A DNA stretch of 64,000 nt. Source: Sulfitobacter sp. THAF37 (GTDB taxonomy: Bacteria; Pseudomonadota; Alphaproteobacteria; Rhodobacterales; Rhodobacteraceae). The notes below the pieces were generated by a model, which saw only the letters and a list, made by a program, of their open reading frames with translations, had not been told where the DNA came from and ran no database searches. The DNA lies in NCBI RefSeq assembly GCF_009363555.1, contig NZ_CP045372.1, positions 1,933,501 through 1,997,500 on the forward strand. The letters run 5' to 3'. Of this stretch, positions 55,553 through 64,000 are shown in pieces (positions within the stretch are counted from its first letter, which is position 1; each line of letters opens with the position of its first letter). Both the position numbers and the translations under genes were made by a program.

Positions 55553-56974
55553 TCAGGCTGCGCTGCCCCCCACGGTCAGGCCGCCGATCATCAGTGTCGG
55601 CTGACCCACGCCGACGGGCACCCATTGTCCCTGTTTGCCGCAGTTGCCCATGCCGGGATCAAGGCTGGGGTCGTTCCCGATCGCCCTGATCTGACGCAGC
55701 GCGGTGGCGCCGTCGCCGATCAGCGTGGCGCCCTTCACCGGTGCGCCGACGACACCCTTCTGCACCCGGTAGGCCTCGGTACAGGAAAACACGAACTTGC
55801 CGTTGGTGATGTCCACCTGGCCGCCGCCGAAGCCGACGGCATAAATGCCGTCCCGCAGGTCCGCGACGATGTCGCCCGGGGCGGTGTCGCCCCCCAGCAT
55901 ATAGGTGTTCGTCATCCGTGGCATCGGGATATGGGCATAGGATTCGCGCCGCCCGTTGCCGGTGCTCTCCACCCCCATCAGACGGGCGTTCTGGCGATCC
56001 TGCATGTACCCCACCAGACGGCCATCCTCGATCAGGACGTTCCTGGCCGACGGCGTGCCTTCGTCATCGACGCTGATCGACCCGCGCCGGTCCGGGAGGG
56101 TGCCGTCGTCCAGAACGGTCACGCCGGGCGCGGCGATCTGCTGGCCCATCAGTCCGGCAAAGGCCGAGCTGCCCTTGCGGTTGAAATCGCCTTCCAACCC
56201 GTGGCCGATGGCCTCGTGCAACAGGATGCCGGGCCAGCCGGGGCCCAGCACCACGTCCATGATGCCCGCAGGCGCGGGCACGGCATCGAGGTTCACGACA
56301 GCGATCCGCAGCGCCTCGCGCGCCTTGGCCTGCCAGTCGGCAGGGTCGAGCAACCCGTCAAGGCCGATGCGTCCGCCGCCGCCCGCCGTGCCGCTTTCGC
56401 GGCGGCCGTCCCGTTCGACGATGACCGACACGTTGACCCGGGTCATCGGGCGCACGTCGCGTACCGACGTCCCCTCGGGGCGCAGAATCTCGATCTCCTG
56501 AAGCGATGCGGCGATGCTGGCGCTGACCTGCACCACCCGGCTGTCCAGGCCGCGGGCAAAGGCGTCGATCTCGCGCAGGGTTTCCACCTTGACCGGAAAG
56601 GCCGTCCCGGCGATCGGATCCGCGTCTGTATAGAGCTTGCGGTTGGTGCCCTCCGGCGCATCGGCCCAGGTGCCGCCGCCGTCGCCGACGGCAAGGCGGG
56701 CGGTCTCGCTCGCCCGCTCAAGCGCCGCCTGGGACACTTCGGTGGAATGGGCATATCCCGCCACGTCGCCGCGCACCGCGCGCAGGCCAAAGCCCTCGGA
56801 TGCGTCGTAGCTGGCGGTCTTCAGCCGCCCGTCGTCGAACATCAGCCCCTCGGACCGGCGCCGTTCAAGGAACAGCTCGCCATCGTCGGCCCCGGCCACC
56901 GCCGCGCGCAGTGTCTTCAGGGCCGCGTCGCGGTCCAGCAGGTCGTTGAAGGGCGAAAAGGGGCTGCTGCTCAT
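55553..56974 (-). CDS. tldD: Metalloprotease TldD
   Basis: The 473-residue protein has the TldD/PmbA family zinc motif HEAIGHGLEGD at 253-263 and the conserved RRGSISVDDEGTPS and GGQVDITNGKFVFSCTEAY blocks. TldD acts with PmbA/TldE in processing peptide substrates. Only the TldD half is here. The start at 56974 (MSSSPFSPFNDLL) is chosen over upstream in-frame codons that lack homology. It is divergent from ctaC with 179 bases between. Confidence 0.94.
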   Translation of the reverse strand: MSSSPFSPFNDLLDRDAALKTLRAAVAGADDGELFLERRRSEGLMFDDGRLKTASYDASEGFGLRAVRGDVAGYAHSTEVSQAALERASETARLAVGDGGGTWADAPEGTNRKLYTDADPIAGTAFPVKVETLREIDAFARGLDSRVVQVSASIAASLQEIEILRPEGTSVRDVRPMTRVNVSVIVERDGRRESGTAGGGGRIGLDGLLDPADWQAKAREALRIAVVNLDAVPAPAGIMDVVLGPGWPGILLHEAIGHGLEGDFNRKGSSAFAGLMGQQIAAPGVTVLDDGTLPDRRGSISVDDEGTPSARNVLIEDGRLVGYMQDRQNARLMGVESTGNGRRESYAHIPMPRMTNTYMLGGDTAPGDIVADLRDGIYAVGFGGGQVDITNGKFVFSCTEAYRVQKGVVGAPVKGATLIGDGATALRQIRAIGNDPSLDPGMGNCGKQGQWVPVGVGQPTLMIGGLTVGGSAA

Positions 56975-57153
56975 GAAGTTGTCCTGATTTTGCGCTACAA
57001 AACACCTGTCGCGTCTGTTTGCCGCAATCGAAGTGTCTTTATCTTGAGGACAGAATATGATTGTAAGCACCGAGATTACAACGGGCGGGCAGCGATCATC
57101 TGGCCTGTCCGGCGAAACCGTAGCCAAACATGGTCACAAGTTCAGGACGACTT

Positions 57154-58080
57154 ATGAAAAAACTTCTCTCACTTAGCGCGCTCTTGGCAGGTCTCGGGGC
57201 CATGCCGGTACTGGCCCAGGACAATCTGCGCATTGATGGGCTTGAGGTCATTGGCAAGCCGGTGGACGGCGAGATGGGGTTCCAGCCTGCCGTGACACGA
57301 CTGGCACAGGACATTCATGATCTCGACTGGCTGATCCTGGTGATCATCACCCTGATCACGCTGTTCGTGACCGGGCTGATCGGCTGGGTGATCGTCCGCT
57401 ACAGCCGCCGACGCAACCCGAATCCATCGTCATTTACCCACAACACGCCGGTTGAAATTGCCTGGACGGTGGGTCCGATCGTGATTCTCGTGCTGATCGG
57501 CGCCTATTCGCTGCCGATCCTGTTCCGCCAGCAGGAAATCCCCGAGGCCGACATCACCATCAAGGCGATCGGCAACCAGTGGTACTGGTCCTACGAATAC
57601 GTGGACGAGGGATTTGGCTTTGACAGCTACATGATCGGTGCACCGGCGACGCTGACCTCCGAAGATCAGGAAGCGGGCGCAATCGCCAACCGCCTGGACG
57701 ATGTGATGGTGGCCAAGCTTGAGGCCGCAGGCTATTCCCGCGACGAATGGCTGCTGGCGACCGATACCGCAGTGGTCGTGCCGGTGGGCCAGACCATCGT
57801 GATGCAGGTGACCGGCTCTGACGTGATCCATTCCTGGACCATTCCCGCCTTCGGCGTGAAACAGGATGCGGTGCCGGGCCGTCTGGCCGAACTGTGGTTC
57901 GAAGCCGAGCAGGAGGGTGTCTACTTTGGCCAATGCTCCGAACTCTGCGGCCAGGCCCATGCCTACATGCCGATCACGGTCAAGGTGGTATCGGAAGAAG
58001 CCTACGCCGACTGGCTGGGCAAGGCCAAGGAAGAATACGCCGGTATTCCCCAGACCCTCAAGGTCGCTTCGGTGGATTGA
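57154..58080 (+). CDS. ctaC: Cytochrome c oxidase subunit II
   Basis: The 308-residue subunit has a signal peptide ([20 protein letters not shown], site before QDNLR), two membrane spans and a periplasmic CuA domain. The CuA ligands are all present: His226, Cys261, Glu263, Cys265, His269 and Met272 ([12 protein letters not shown]). The ATG at 57154 has AGGA upstream and begins the signal peptide; an ATG 24 bases earlier has no ribosome site. It is the electron entry subunit of the aa3 oxidase. Subunit I is not in the window. Confidence 0.95.
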   Translation: MKKLLSLSALLAGLGAMPVLAQDNLRIDGLEVIGKPVDGEMGFQPAVTRLAQDIHDLDWLILVIITLITLFVTGLIGWVIVRYSRRRNPNPSSFTHNTPVEIAWTVGPIVILVLIGAYSLPILFRQQEIPEADITIKAIGNQWYWSYEYVDEGFGFDSYMIGAPATLTSEDQEAGAIANRLDDVMVAKLEAAGYSRDEWLLATDTAVVVPVGQTIVMQVTGSDVIHSWTIPAFGVKQDAVPGRLAELWFEAEQEGVYFGQCSELCGQAHAYMPITVKVVSEEAYADWLGKAKEEYAGIPQTLKVASVD

Positions 58081-58206
58081 TTGTGCAGGCGCGGTGCCCG
58101 GCATCGCGCCCCGACTGCAGGCCGGGCGGATGTGTCCACATTCCGTCCAGCCTGATCTCGCAGGGAGGGCATGCGGCCCGCCTGTTTTGCCAGCGAAAGG
58201 TGTCTC

Positions 58207-59142
58207 ATGACCGACGTCAGCCAAACGCCAGCCTTGGAGAACGAAGCGGAACTGGGTGATTATTTCGCCCTGCTGAAACCGCGAGTGATGCAACTGGTGG
58301 TCTTTACCGCGCTTGTCGGCATGCTGGCCGCGCCGGTTTCGGTGCATCCGGTGATCGGCTTTGCCTCGATCCTCTTCGTGGCGATCGGCGCGGGCGCTTC
58401 CGGTGCGTTGAACATGTGGTGGGACGCCGACATCGACGCCGTGATGCGCCGCACGGCCAAGCGGCCCATCCCCGCCGGAAAGGTGGAACCGGGCGAGGCG
58501 CTGGCGCTGGGCGTGGGGCTGTCGTTTCTCGCCGTCATGATGCTGGGGCTGGCCGCGAACCTGCTGGCGGCAGGGATGCTGCTGTTCACCATCTTTTTCT
58601 ATGCCGTCGTCTATTCCATGTGGCTCAAGCGCGCGACCCCGCAGAACATCGTGATCGGCGGCGCGGCGGGTGCCTTTCCGCCCGTCATTGGCTGGATCAT
58701 CGCCACCGGCAGCTTCTCGGTCGAGGCCTGGCTGATGTTCGCGCTGATCTTCATGTGGACGCCGCCGCATTTCTGGGCGCTGGCGCTGTTCATGCGGTCC
58801 GATTATGACGATGCGAATGTGCCGATGCTGACCGTTACCCATGGCCGCCCCGCCACCCGGCGTCATATCCTGGCCTATACCGCCCTGCTGGCGGTCCTTG
58901 CCGTGGGCACCGGGTTCACCGCCATCGGCGGCTATGTCTACCTGACCGTGGCGCTGGTGCTGAACGCGCTGTTCCTGCTGGGGGCCTGGCGCATCTGGCA
59001 GCGGGACGAGGCGGCGGCGGAAGCCGACAACTACCTCGTGGAGCGCAAGTTCTTCCGCCTGTCACTGTTCTACCTGTTCCTGCACTTCGGCGCGATCCTG
59101 GTCGAGGCGACTCTGCGGAGCTGGGGCATGGGGGGCTGGTGA
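58207..59142 (+). CDS. ctaB: Protoheme IX farnesyltransferase (heme o synthase)
   Basis: The 311-residue UbiA-type enzyme has about eight or nine membrane spans. The first polyprenyl-diphosphate motif is NMWWDADIDAVMRRTAKRP and the second is YDDANVPMLTVTHG (SDYDDANVPM). It converts protoheme to heme o, the precursor of heme a. The start at 58207 follows the family N terminus. Its stop overlaps the next gene's ATG (TGATG). Confidence 0.95.
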   Translation: MTDVSQTPALENEAELGDYFALLKPRVMQLVVFTALVGMLAAPVSVHPVIGFASILFVAIGAGASGALNMWWDADIDAVMRRTAKRPIPAGKVEPGEALALGVGLSFLAVMMLGLAANLLAAGMLLFTIFFYAVVYSMWLKRATPQNIVIGGAAGAFPPVIGWIIATGSFSVEAWLMFALIFMWTPPHFWALALFMRSDYDDANVPMLTVTHGRPATRRHILAYTALLAVLAVGTGFTAIGGYVYLTVALVLNALFLLGAWRIWQRDEAAAEADNYLVERKFFRLSLFYLFLHFGAILVEATLRSWGMGGW

Positions 59143-59327
59143 TGGCCATTCGCGCAGAACACGAGATTCATGGCCGCCGCAAGGGCCGCAACGTGGGCGT
59201 CGGCCTGATGCTCGGCGGCTTCGTGGTGCTGGTGATGGTGCTGACCTTCGTCAAGATCACCCAGACCGATTTCACACGCGCCCCCGGCACCGCAAACCCA
59301 CCCGCCCCGATGGAGGCAGCAGACTGA
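59142..59327 (+). CDS. Small one-TM protein between ctaB and ctaG (CoxF-like)
   Basis: The 61-residue product has a basic N terminus (EHEIHGRRKGRNVGV), one membrane span (about 21-40, GLMLGGFVVLVMVLTFVKIT) and a short periplasmic tail. Alphaproteobacterial oxidase clusters often have such a small gene at this place; I recall the name CoxF for it but cannot confirm the orthology. Overlapping TGATG junctions on both sides show tight coupling to ctaB and ctaG, so an oxidase assembly role is likely. Confidence 0.7.
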   Translation: MAIRAEHEIHGRRKGRNVGVGLMLGGFVVLVMVLTFVKITQTDFTRAPGTANPPAPMEAAD

Positions 59328-59902
59328 TGGCACTATCAGGACCACAGAAGACCGTTGTTCAGACCGTATCCGTCGTGGTGATCATGGGCGGCCTTGCCTG
59401 GGCGTCGGTGCCGTTCTACGACTGGTTCTGCCGTGTTACCGGTTTCGGCGGTGTCCCGCAGCAGGTCCAGGCCGCGGGCGACGAAATCTCTGATCAGACC
59501 ATCAAGGTCCGCTTCGACGGCAGCCTCAACAGCGGCATGCCCTGGACATTCAAACCGGTCGAACGGCAGATAGAGGTCCGGCTGGGTGAAACCGCGCTTG
59601 CCTTCTACGAGGCGCACAACCCGACGGACCACCCCATCGCCGGGCAGGCGAGCTACAATGTGACGCCCTATTCGACGGGCGCCTATTTCGACAAGATCGA
59701 CTGCTTCTGCTTCACCGAACAGGTGCTCGAACCCGGAGAGACCGTGCAGATGCCTGTCAGTTTCTACGTCGATCCTGAAATCGTCAATGACGACGACGCC
59801 AAGTATGTACACACCATCACGCTGTCATATACATTCTACGAAATTGATCTGCCCGAGGGTTATGCGTCCCTTGATGCAGAGACAGAAACAGACCTGAATT
59901 AA
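59327..59902 (+). CDS. ctaG: Cytochrome c oxidase assembly protein CtaG (Cox11)
   Basis: The 191-residue Cox11 protein has one N-terminal membrane anchor (VQTVSVVVIMGGLAWASVPF) and a periplasmic immunoglobulin-like domain with the copper-binding motif CFCF at 126-129. A further conserved cysteine is Cys35. It delivers copper to the CuB site of subunit I. The start overlaps the preceding stop (TGATG). ctaE follows after 18 bases. Confidence 0.95.
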   Translation: MALSGPQKTVVQTVSVVVIMGGLAWASVPFYDWFCRVTGFGGVPQQVQAAGDEISDQTIKVRFDGSLNSGMPWTFKPVERQIEVRLGETALAFYEAHNPTDHPIAGQASYNVTPYSTGAYFDKIDCFCFTEQVLEPGETVQMPVSFYVDPEIVNDDDAKYVHTITLSYTFYEIDLPEGYASLDAETETDLN

Positions 59903-59920
59903 TCAAGAGGGACCCCCGCA

Positions 59921-60733
59921 ATGGCCCACGCAAAAAACCACGACTACCACATTCTGCCGCCCTCCAGCTGGCCGCTGATCGGCGCCATCGCCGGTTTCGC
60001 GATGCTGTTCGGGGCCGTCCTCTGGATGCACGGTGGCACGCCGTTCCTGTTCTGGGGCGGCTTTGTCGCCGTTCTTTACGTGATGTTCGGCTGGTGGCGC
60101 GAAGTCGTGTCCGAAAGCCACGTCGGCGATCATACGACTGTGGTGCGGCTGGGCCTGCGCTATGGCTTCATCCTGTTCATCATGTCCGAAGTGATGTTCT
60201 TCGTCGCGTGGTTCTGGACCTTCTTCAAGCAGGCCCTCTACCCGATGAACGAATATGCAGGGTCGGAATACGTGCCGCCGATCTTCGAGCCGGTGAATGC
60301 CTTTCATCTGCCGCTGATCAACACGCTGATCCTGCTGCTGTCGGGCTGTGCCGTGACCTGGGCGCACCACGCGCTGGTGCACGAGAACAACCGCAAGGAC
60401 CTGATCAGCGGTCTGGCGATCTCCATCGTGCTGGGCATCGCCTTTACGGCGCTGCAGGCCTACGAATACGCCGAGCTGATCCTGCACTACGACTGGACCT
60501 TCGGCGGCGACGCGTTCTTCTCGGCCTTCTTCATGGCCACCGGTTTCCACGGCGCGCATGTGATCATCGGGACCATCTTCCTGACGGTCTGCCTGATCCG
60601 TGCCATGCGCGGTGATTTCACGCCCCGCCAGCACGTCGGGTTCGAGGCTGCCGCATGGTACTGGCACTTCGTTGACGTGGTCTGGCTGTTCCTGTTCTTT
60701 GCCGTCTATATCTGGGGCGTGCCCGCAGGCTGA
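59921..60733 (+). CDS. ctaE: Cytochrome c oxidase subunit III
   Basis: The 270-residue protein has seven membrane spans of the COX3 family. Conserved segments are [33 protein letters not shown] and [18 protein letters not shown]. Subunit III stabilises the catalytic core and the proton uptake path. It ends the cta transcription unit, followed closely by a terminator. Confidence 0.96.
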   Translation: MAHAKNHDYHILPPSSWPLIGAIAGFAMLFGAVLWMHGGTPFLFWGGFVAVLYVMFGWWREVVSESHVGDHTTVVRLGLRYGFILFIMSEVMFFVAWFWTFFKQALYPMNEYAGSEYVPPIFEPVNAFHLPLINTLILLLSGCAVTWAHHALVHENNRKDLISGLAISIVLGIAFTALQAYEYAELILHYDWTFGGDAFFSAFFMATGFHGAHVIIGTIFLTVCLIRAMRGDFTPRQHVGFEAAAWYWHFVDVVWLFLFFAVYIWGVPAG

Positions 60734-60776
60734 TCCCGCGCGGGGTTGCATCCGCTGCCCCGTTGCCTAATACCCC

Positions 60777-60806
60777 AAAGCGCGCGATCCGCTTCGCGCG
60801 CTTTTT
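60777..60806 (+). terminator. Terminator after ctaE
   Basis: AAAGCGCGCG (60777-60786) and CGCGCGCTTT (60795-60804) form a ten-pair stem with a TTTTTC tail. It separates the oxidase cluster from the SURF1 gene. Confidence 0.88.
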
Positions 60807-60827
60807 CGTTGGACCACGGACCCCCGC

Positions 60828-61499
60828 ATGAGCCGCGCCCTGTTTGTCATCCTTATCGGTTTCGGCGGTGCCGCCATCCTGATCAGTCTCGGGATATGGC
60901 AGGTGCAACGTCTGTCCTGGAAGGAAGGCATCCTTGCCGACATCAATGCCCGGATCGAGGCGCCCGCGCAGGCGTTGCCCGCGCGGCCCGATCCGAACAC
61001 GGATGCCTATCTGCCGGTCGAGGTGATCGGCGCCCTGGAGGGACCCACCCTGCGCGTGCTCGTGTCGCAGAAGGACGAAGGCGCGGGCTACCGCCTGATC
61101 TCTGCCATGGACACGGGGGCGCGGCGGGTGCTGGTCGACCGTGGTTTCATCCCCACCGCGGCGGACATGCCCGCGCTGCCCGCGGGGCCGGTCACGATCA
61201 CCGGCAACCTGCAATGGCCGCAGGAGACCGACAGTTTCACCCCGGCGCCGGACCGCGACGGCAACATCTGGTTCGCGCGTGACGTGCCGGTCATGGCGGA
61301 AACGCTGGAGACAGAGCCGGTGCTGATCGTGGCACGGGCGTTGTCCGAGGGCGCCGGGGCTGTTACCCCGCTGCCGGTGGACACTGCCCGTATCCCGAAC
61401 GACCACCTGCAATACGCCATCACCTGGTTTTCGCTGGCGGCCATCTGGCTCGCCATGTCTTTTTACTTCCTGCGCCGCCGTGCCAAACCCGAAAGCTGA
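60828..61499 (+). CDS. SURF1 family oxidase assembly protein
   Basis: The 223-residue protein has the SURF1 layout: an N-terminal span (LFVILIGFGGAAILISLGIWQVQRL), a periplasmic domain with VLVDRGFIP and a C-terminal span (AITWFSLAAIWLAMSFYF). The GIWQVQRLSWKE and VDRGFIP motifs are family hallmarks. SURF1 (Shy1) helps insert heme a into subunit I. Although a terminator lies upstream, it follows the cta genes directly and shares their pathway. Confidence 0.92.
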   Translation: MSRALFVILIGFGGAAILISLGIWQVQRLSWKEGILADINARIEAPAQALPARPDPNTDAYLPVEVIGALEGPTLRVLVSQKDEGAGYRLISAMDTGARRVLVDRGFIPTAADMPALPAGPVTITGNLQWPQETDSFTPAPDRDGNIWFARDVPVMAETLETEPVLIVARALSEGAGAVTPLPVDTARIPNDHLQYAITWFSLAAIWLAMSFYFLRRRAKPES

Positions 61500-61503
61500 T
61501 CCC

Positions 61504-62892
61504 ATGCGCTATATCTCGACCCGCGGCCAGGCCCCCGCGCTTTCCTTCGAAGAGGCGATGCTGACAGGGTTGGCGCGCGACGGCGGGCTATACGTGCCCG
61601 AAGAAATCCCGACGCTGACGCAGGACCAGATCGCGGCGCTGCACGGGCAAAGCTACGAGGACACGGCCTTTGCCGTGATGCGCCCCTTCATCGGCGACAC
61701 CTTTGCCGACGACGAATTCCGCCAGATCATCGCCCGCGCCTACGCCGGGTTCAACCACGGCGCCCGCGCGCCCCTGGTTCAGCTGGCCCCCGGCCATTTC
61801 CTGCTGGAGCTGTTTCACGGCCCGACCCTGGCGTTCAAGGACTTCGCCATGCAGATGATCGGCCAGATGTTTCAGGCGGCGCTTGCCCGGCGGGGCGACC
61901 GGGTGACGATCGTGGGGGCGACGTCGGGCGACACCGGATCGGCGGCGATCGAGGCGTTTCGGGGCCTGAGCAACGTGGATGTCTTCATCCTTTACCCGCA
62001 TGGCCGGGTCAGCGACGTGCAGCGCCGCCAGATGACCACCCCGAGCGAAGGCAACGTGCACGCGCTGGCGGTCGACGGCGACTTCGACGATTGCCAGGCC
62101 CGGCTGAAGGACATGTTCAACGATTTCGAGTTTCGCGACGCAGTGAAACTTGCCGGCGTGAACTCGATCAACTGGGGTCGGGTGCTGGCGCAGGTGGTCT
62201 ATTACTTTTCCGCCGCCGTCAGCCTCGGCGCGCCCGGTCGCGCGGTCAGCTTTACCGTGCCCACGGGCAATTTCGGCGACATCTTCGCGGGCTACATCGC
62301 GCAGCGGATGGGCCTGCCGATCCGCGACCTCGTGGTGGCCACGAACCAGAATGACATTCTGGACCGCTGCCTCAGGGGGCAGGGCTATCACAAGTCGACG
62401 GTGCATCCATCCATCAGCCCGTCGATGGACATTCAGGTCTCGTCCAATTTCGAACGCGCGTTGTTCGATGCCTACGGGCGTGACGGCAACGCGGTGGCCC
62501 AGCTGATGGGGGAACTGGGGCAGGGCGGTTTCGACGTCAGCCAGGGCGCGATGCAGGCGCTGCAGGACATCTACCGGTCCGGCCGCGCCTCGGAAGAAGA
62601 GACGTCCGCCACCATCGCGCAGGCGCGCAAGACCATGGGCGAACTGCTGTGTCCGCATTCCGCCGTGGGGGTCAAGGTTGCCGAAGACCAGCGTGATCCG
62701 GCAGTGCCGATGGTCACGCTGGCCACCGCGCACCCGGCCAAATTTCCCGATGCGGTGGAGGCCGCGACAGGATACCGTCCCGACCTGCCGCCGCATATGT
62801 CGGACCTTTTCGATCGGCCCGAGCGTTTCACGCGCATCGGCAACGATCTCGATGCATTGAAATCCCATATCAAGGAAAACCTCTCCGCATGA
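61504..62892 (+). CDS. thrC: Threonine synthase
   Basis: The 462-residue enzyme is of the longer fungal/proteobacterial class with the N-terminal MRYISTRGQAPALSFEEAML. The PLP lysine is Lys112 in the GPTLAFKDFAMQ motif, and the phosphate loop is GATSGDTGSAAIEAF. It forms threonine from O-phosphohomoserine. The start at 61504 is four bases after the SURF1 stop codon. Its TGA overlaps the M16 peptidase ATG (ATGA). Confidence 0.95.
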   Translation: MRYISTRGQAPALSFEEAMLTGLARDGGLYVPEEIPTLTQDQIAALHGQSYEDTAFAVMRPFIGDTFADDEFRQIIARAYAGFNHGARAPLVQLAPGHFLLELFHGPTLAFKDFAMQMIGQMFQAALARRGDRVTIVGATSGDTGSAAIEAFRGLSNVDVFILYPHGRVSDVQRRQMTTPSEGNVHALAVDGDFDDCQARLKDMFNDFEFRDAVKLAGVNSINWGRVLAQVVYYFSAAVSLGAPGRAVSFTVPTGNFGDIFAGYIAQRMGLPIRDLVVATNQNDILDRCLRGQGYHKSTVHPSISPSMDIQVSSNFERALFDAYGRDGNAVAQLMGELGQGGFDVSQGAMQALQDIYRSGRASEEETSATIAQARKTMGELLCPHSAVGVKVAEDQRDPAVPMVTLATAHPAKFPDAVEAATGYRPDLPPHMSDLFDRPERFTRIGNDLDALKSHIKENLSA

Positions 62893-64000
62893 GCCTGAAC
62901 CAGACCCGCCTGTCAAACGGCTTTCGCATCGTCACGGAACACATGCCGGGGCTTGCCTCCGCCTCTGTCGGGGTCTGGGTGAACGCGGGCGGGCGCCATG
63001 AAACCGTGCAGCAAAACGGCGTTGCGCATTTTCTCGAACACATGGCGTTCAAGGGCACGGCGCGGCGCAGTTCACTTCAGATTGCCGAGGCGATCGAGGA
63101 TGTGGGCGGCTACATCAACGCCTATACCTCGCGCGAGGTGACGGCCTATTACGTGCGCGTGCTGGAGAACGACGTGGCGCTGGGGCTGGACGTGATCGCG
63201 GATATCCTGCGCAATCCGGTGCTGGACCCCGGCGAGATCGAGGTGGAGCGTGGCGTGATCCTGCAGGAGATCGGCCAGGCGCTGGACACGCCCGACGACG
63301 TGATCTTCGACTGGCTGCAGGAAGAGGCCTACCCGGACCAGCCGCTGGGCCGCACAATTCTGGGCCCGAGCGAGTGGGTCTCGCACTTCAGCCGCGAGGA
63401 TCTGCAAGGCTTCATCGCGGATCATTACGGCCCCGACCAGATGATCCTCGCCGCCGCGGGCGCCGTGAACCACGACGAGATCGTCAAGCTTGCCGAAGAC
63501 CTGTTCGGCGACATGCCGGCAAAGCCGATGTTCCAGATGCAGGGTGCCAGTTTCAAGGGGGGCGAGACCCGCCAGGTCAAGACATTGGAGCAGGCGCATT
63601 TCGCGCTTGGTTTTGAATCGCCGGGCTACCGGGCCGAGGACATTTACGTTGCGCAGATCTACGCCTCTGCCTTGGGGGGCGGGATGTCGAGCCGCCTGTT
63701 CCAGGAAATCCGCGAGAACCGCGGCTTGTGCTACACCATATTCGCCCAGGCCGGTGCCTATGCCGACACCGGCATGACGACGATCTATGCGGGCACCTCT
63801 GCGGCGCAGCTGCCGCAACTGGCCGAGATCACGATAGATGAGATGAAGCGCGCCGCCAGCGACATGTCGCCCGCCGAAGTGGCCCGCGCCCGTGCGCAGA
63901 TGAAGGCGGGGCTGCTGATGGGCCTGGAAAGCCCGTCGAACCGGGCGGAACGGCTGGCCCGGCTGCTGGAGATCTGGGACCGGATTCCGCCGCTGGAGGA
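62889..64000 (+). CDS. M16 family zinc peptidase, truncated by window edge
   Basis: About 370 residues are visible of a protein that should be near 420. The inverted zinc motif HFLEH is at 47-51 and the distal glutamate lies in EIEVERGVILQEI at about 121. The glycine-rich ALGGGMSSRLFQEIREN and RGLCYTIFA segments are typical of mitochondrial processing peptidase-like bacterial M16B proteases. Substrates are unknown. The start overlaps the thrC stop by four bases. Confidence 0.92.
   Translation, partial: MSLNQTRLSNGFRIVTEHMPGLASASVGVWVNAGGRHETVQQNGVAHFLEHMAFKGTARRSSLQIAEAIEDVGGYINAYTSREVTAYYVRVLENDVALGLDVIADILRNPVLDPGEIEVERGVILQEIGQALDTPDDVIFDWLQEEAYPDQPLGRTILGPSEWVSHFSREDLQGFIADHYGPDQMILAAAGAVNHDEIVKLAEDLFGDMPAKPMFQMQGASFKGGETRQVKTLEQAHFALGFESPGYRAEDIYVAQIYASALGGGMSSRLFQEIRENRGLCYTIFAQAGAYADTGMTTIYAGTSAAQLPQLAEITIDEMKRAASDMSPAEVARARAQMKAGLLMGLESPSNRAERLARLLEIWDRIPPLE

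Overview
The window looks like a chromosomal segment of a high-GC alphaproteobacterium, most likely a member of the Rhodobacterales (Roseobacter group). The grounds are the gene content and order: fsa-DUF484-xerC divergent from priA; ruvCAB followed by ybgC-tolQRAB-pal-cpoB-tilS-ftsH; the aa3-oxidase assembly cluster ctaC-ctaB-ctaG-ctaE-SURF1-thrC-M16 peptidase; a Tad/Flp pilus locus; and fhs-folD one-carbon genes. No rRNA, tRNA or CRISPR was recognised. Family assignments come from reading the translated proteins, not from database searches.

Layout. 0-6.6 kb: truncated hrpB, meaB, xerC, DUF484, transaldolase-like fsa, priA. 6.7-11.4 kb: a small membrane protein, then an MFS-MATE-prmA run coupled by TGATG overlaps, a one-TM protein and a DUF1127 protein. 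11.7-23.7 kb: Holliday-junction genes, the complete Tol-Pal set, tilS and ftsH. 23.8-28.3 kb: a MOSC protein, an EF-hand protein, fhs and folD. 28.3-36.0 kb: a PaaI thioesterase and the ligase-associated repair pair pdeM and lhr-type helicase, separated by an island of about 4 kb. 36.1-48.3 kb: the Tad pilus locus on the minus strand. 48.7-57 kb: lytic transglycosylase, GNAT protein, scoB/scoA, topA, dprA, tldD. 57.1-64 kb: cytochrome oxidase subunits and assembly factors, threonine synthase and a truncated M16 peptidase.

How the genes work together. The Tol-Pal proteins form the envelope-spanning constriction machine. The Tad locus supplies two pilins, a prepilin peptidase, a secretin, an ATPase, platform proteins and accessory lipoproteins; several internal hairpin terminators appear to split it into separate transcripts. 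fhs and folD interconvert formate and methylene units on tetrahydrofolate. ctaB, ctaG, SURF1 and a 61-residue membrane protein mature the oxidase whose subunits II and III are encoded beside them.

The most unusual part is the island at about 29.5-33.35 kb. It holds a MarR-type regulator, a RutA-like flavin monooxygenase with a RutF-like flavin reductase, and two tandem proteins resembling the Imm11 (DUF1629) immunity family with no toxin in view. It sits between two repair genes that are expected to be neighbours. A perfect GTTC-N7-GTTC motif, the alphaproteobacterial LexA-box form, overlaps the pdeM start codon. A winged-helix AAA+ ATPase at the end of the Tad locus is a second candidate for an uncharacterised component.
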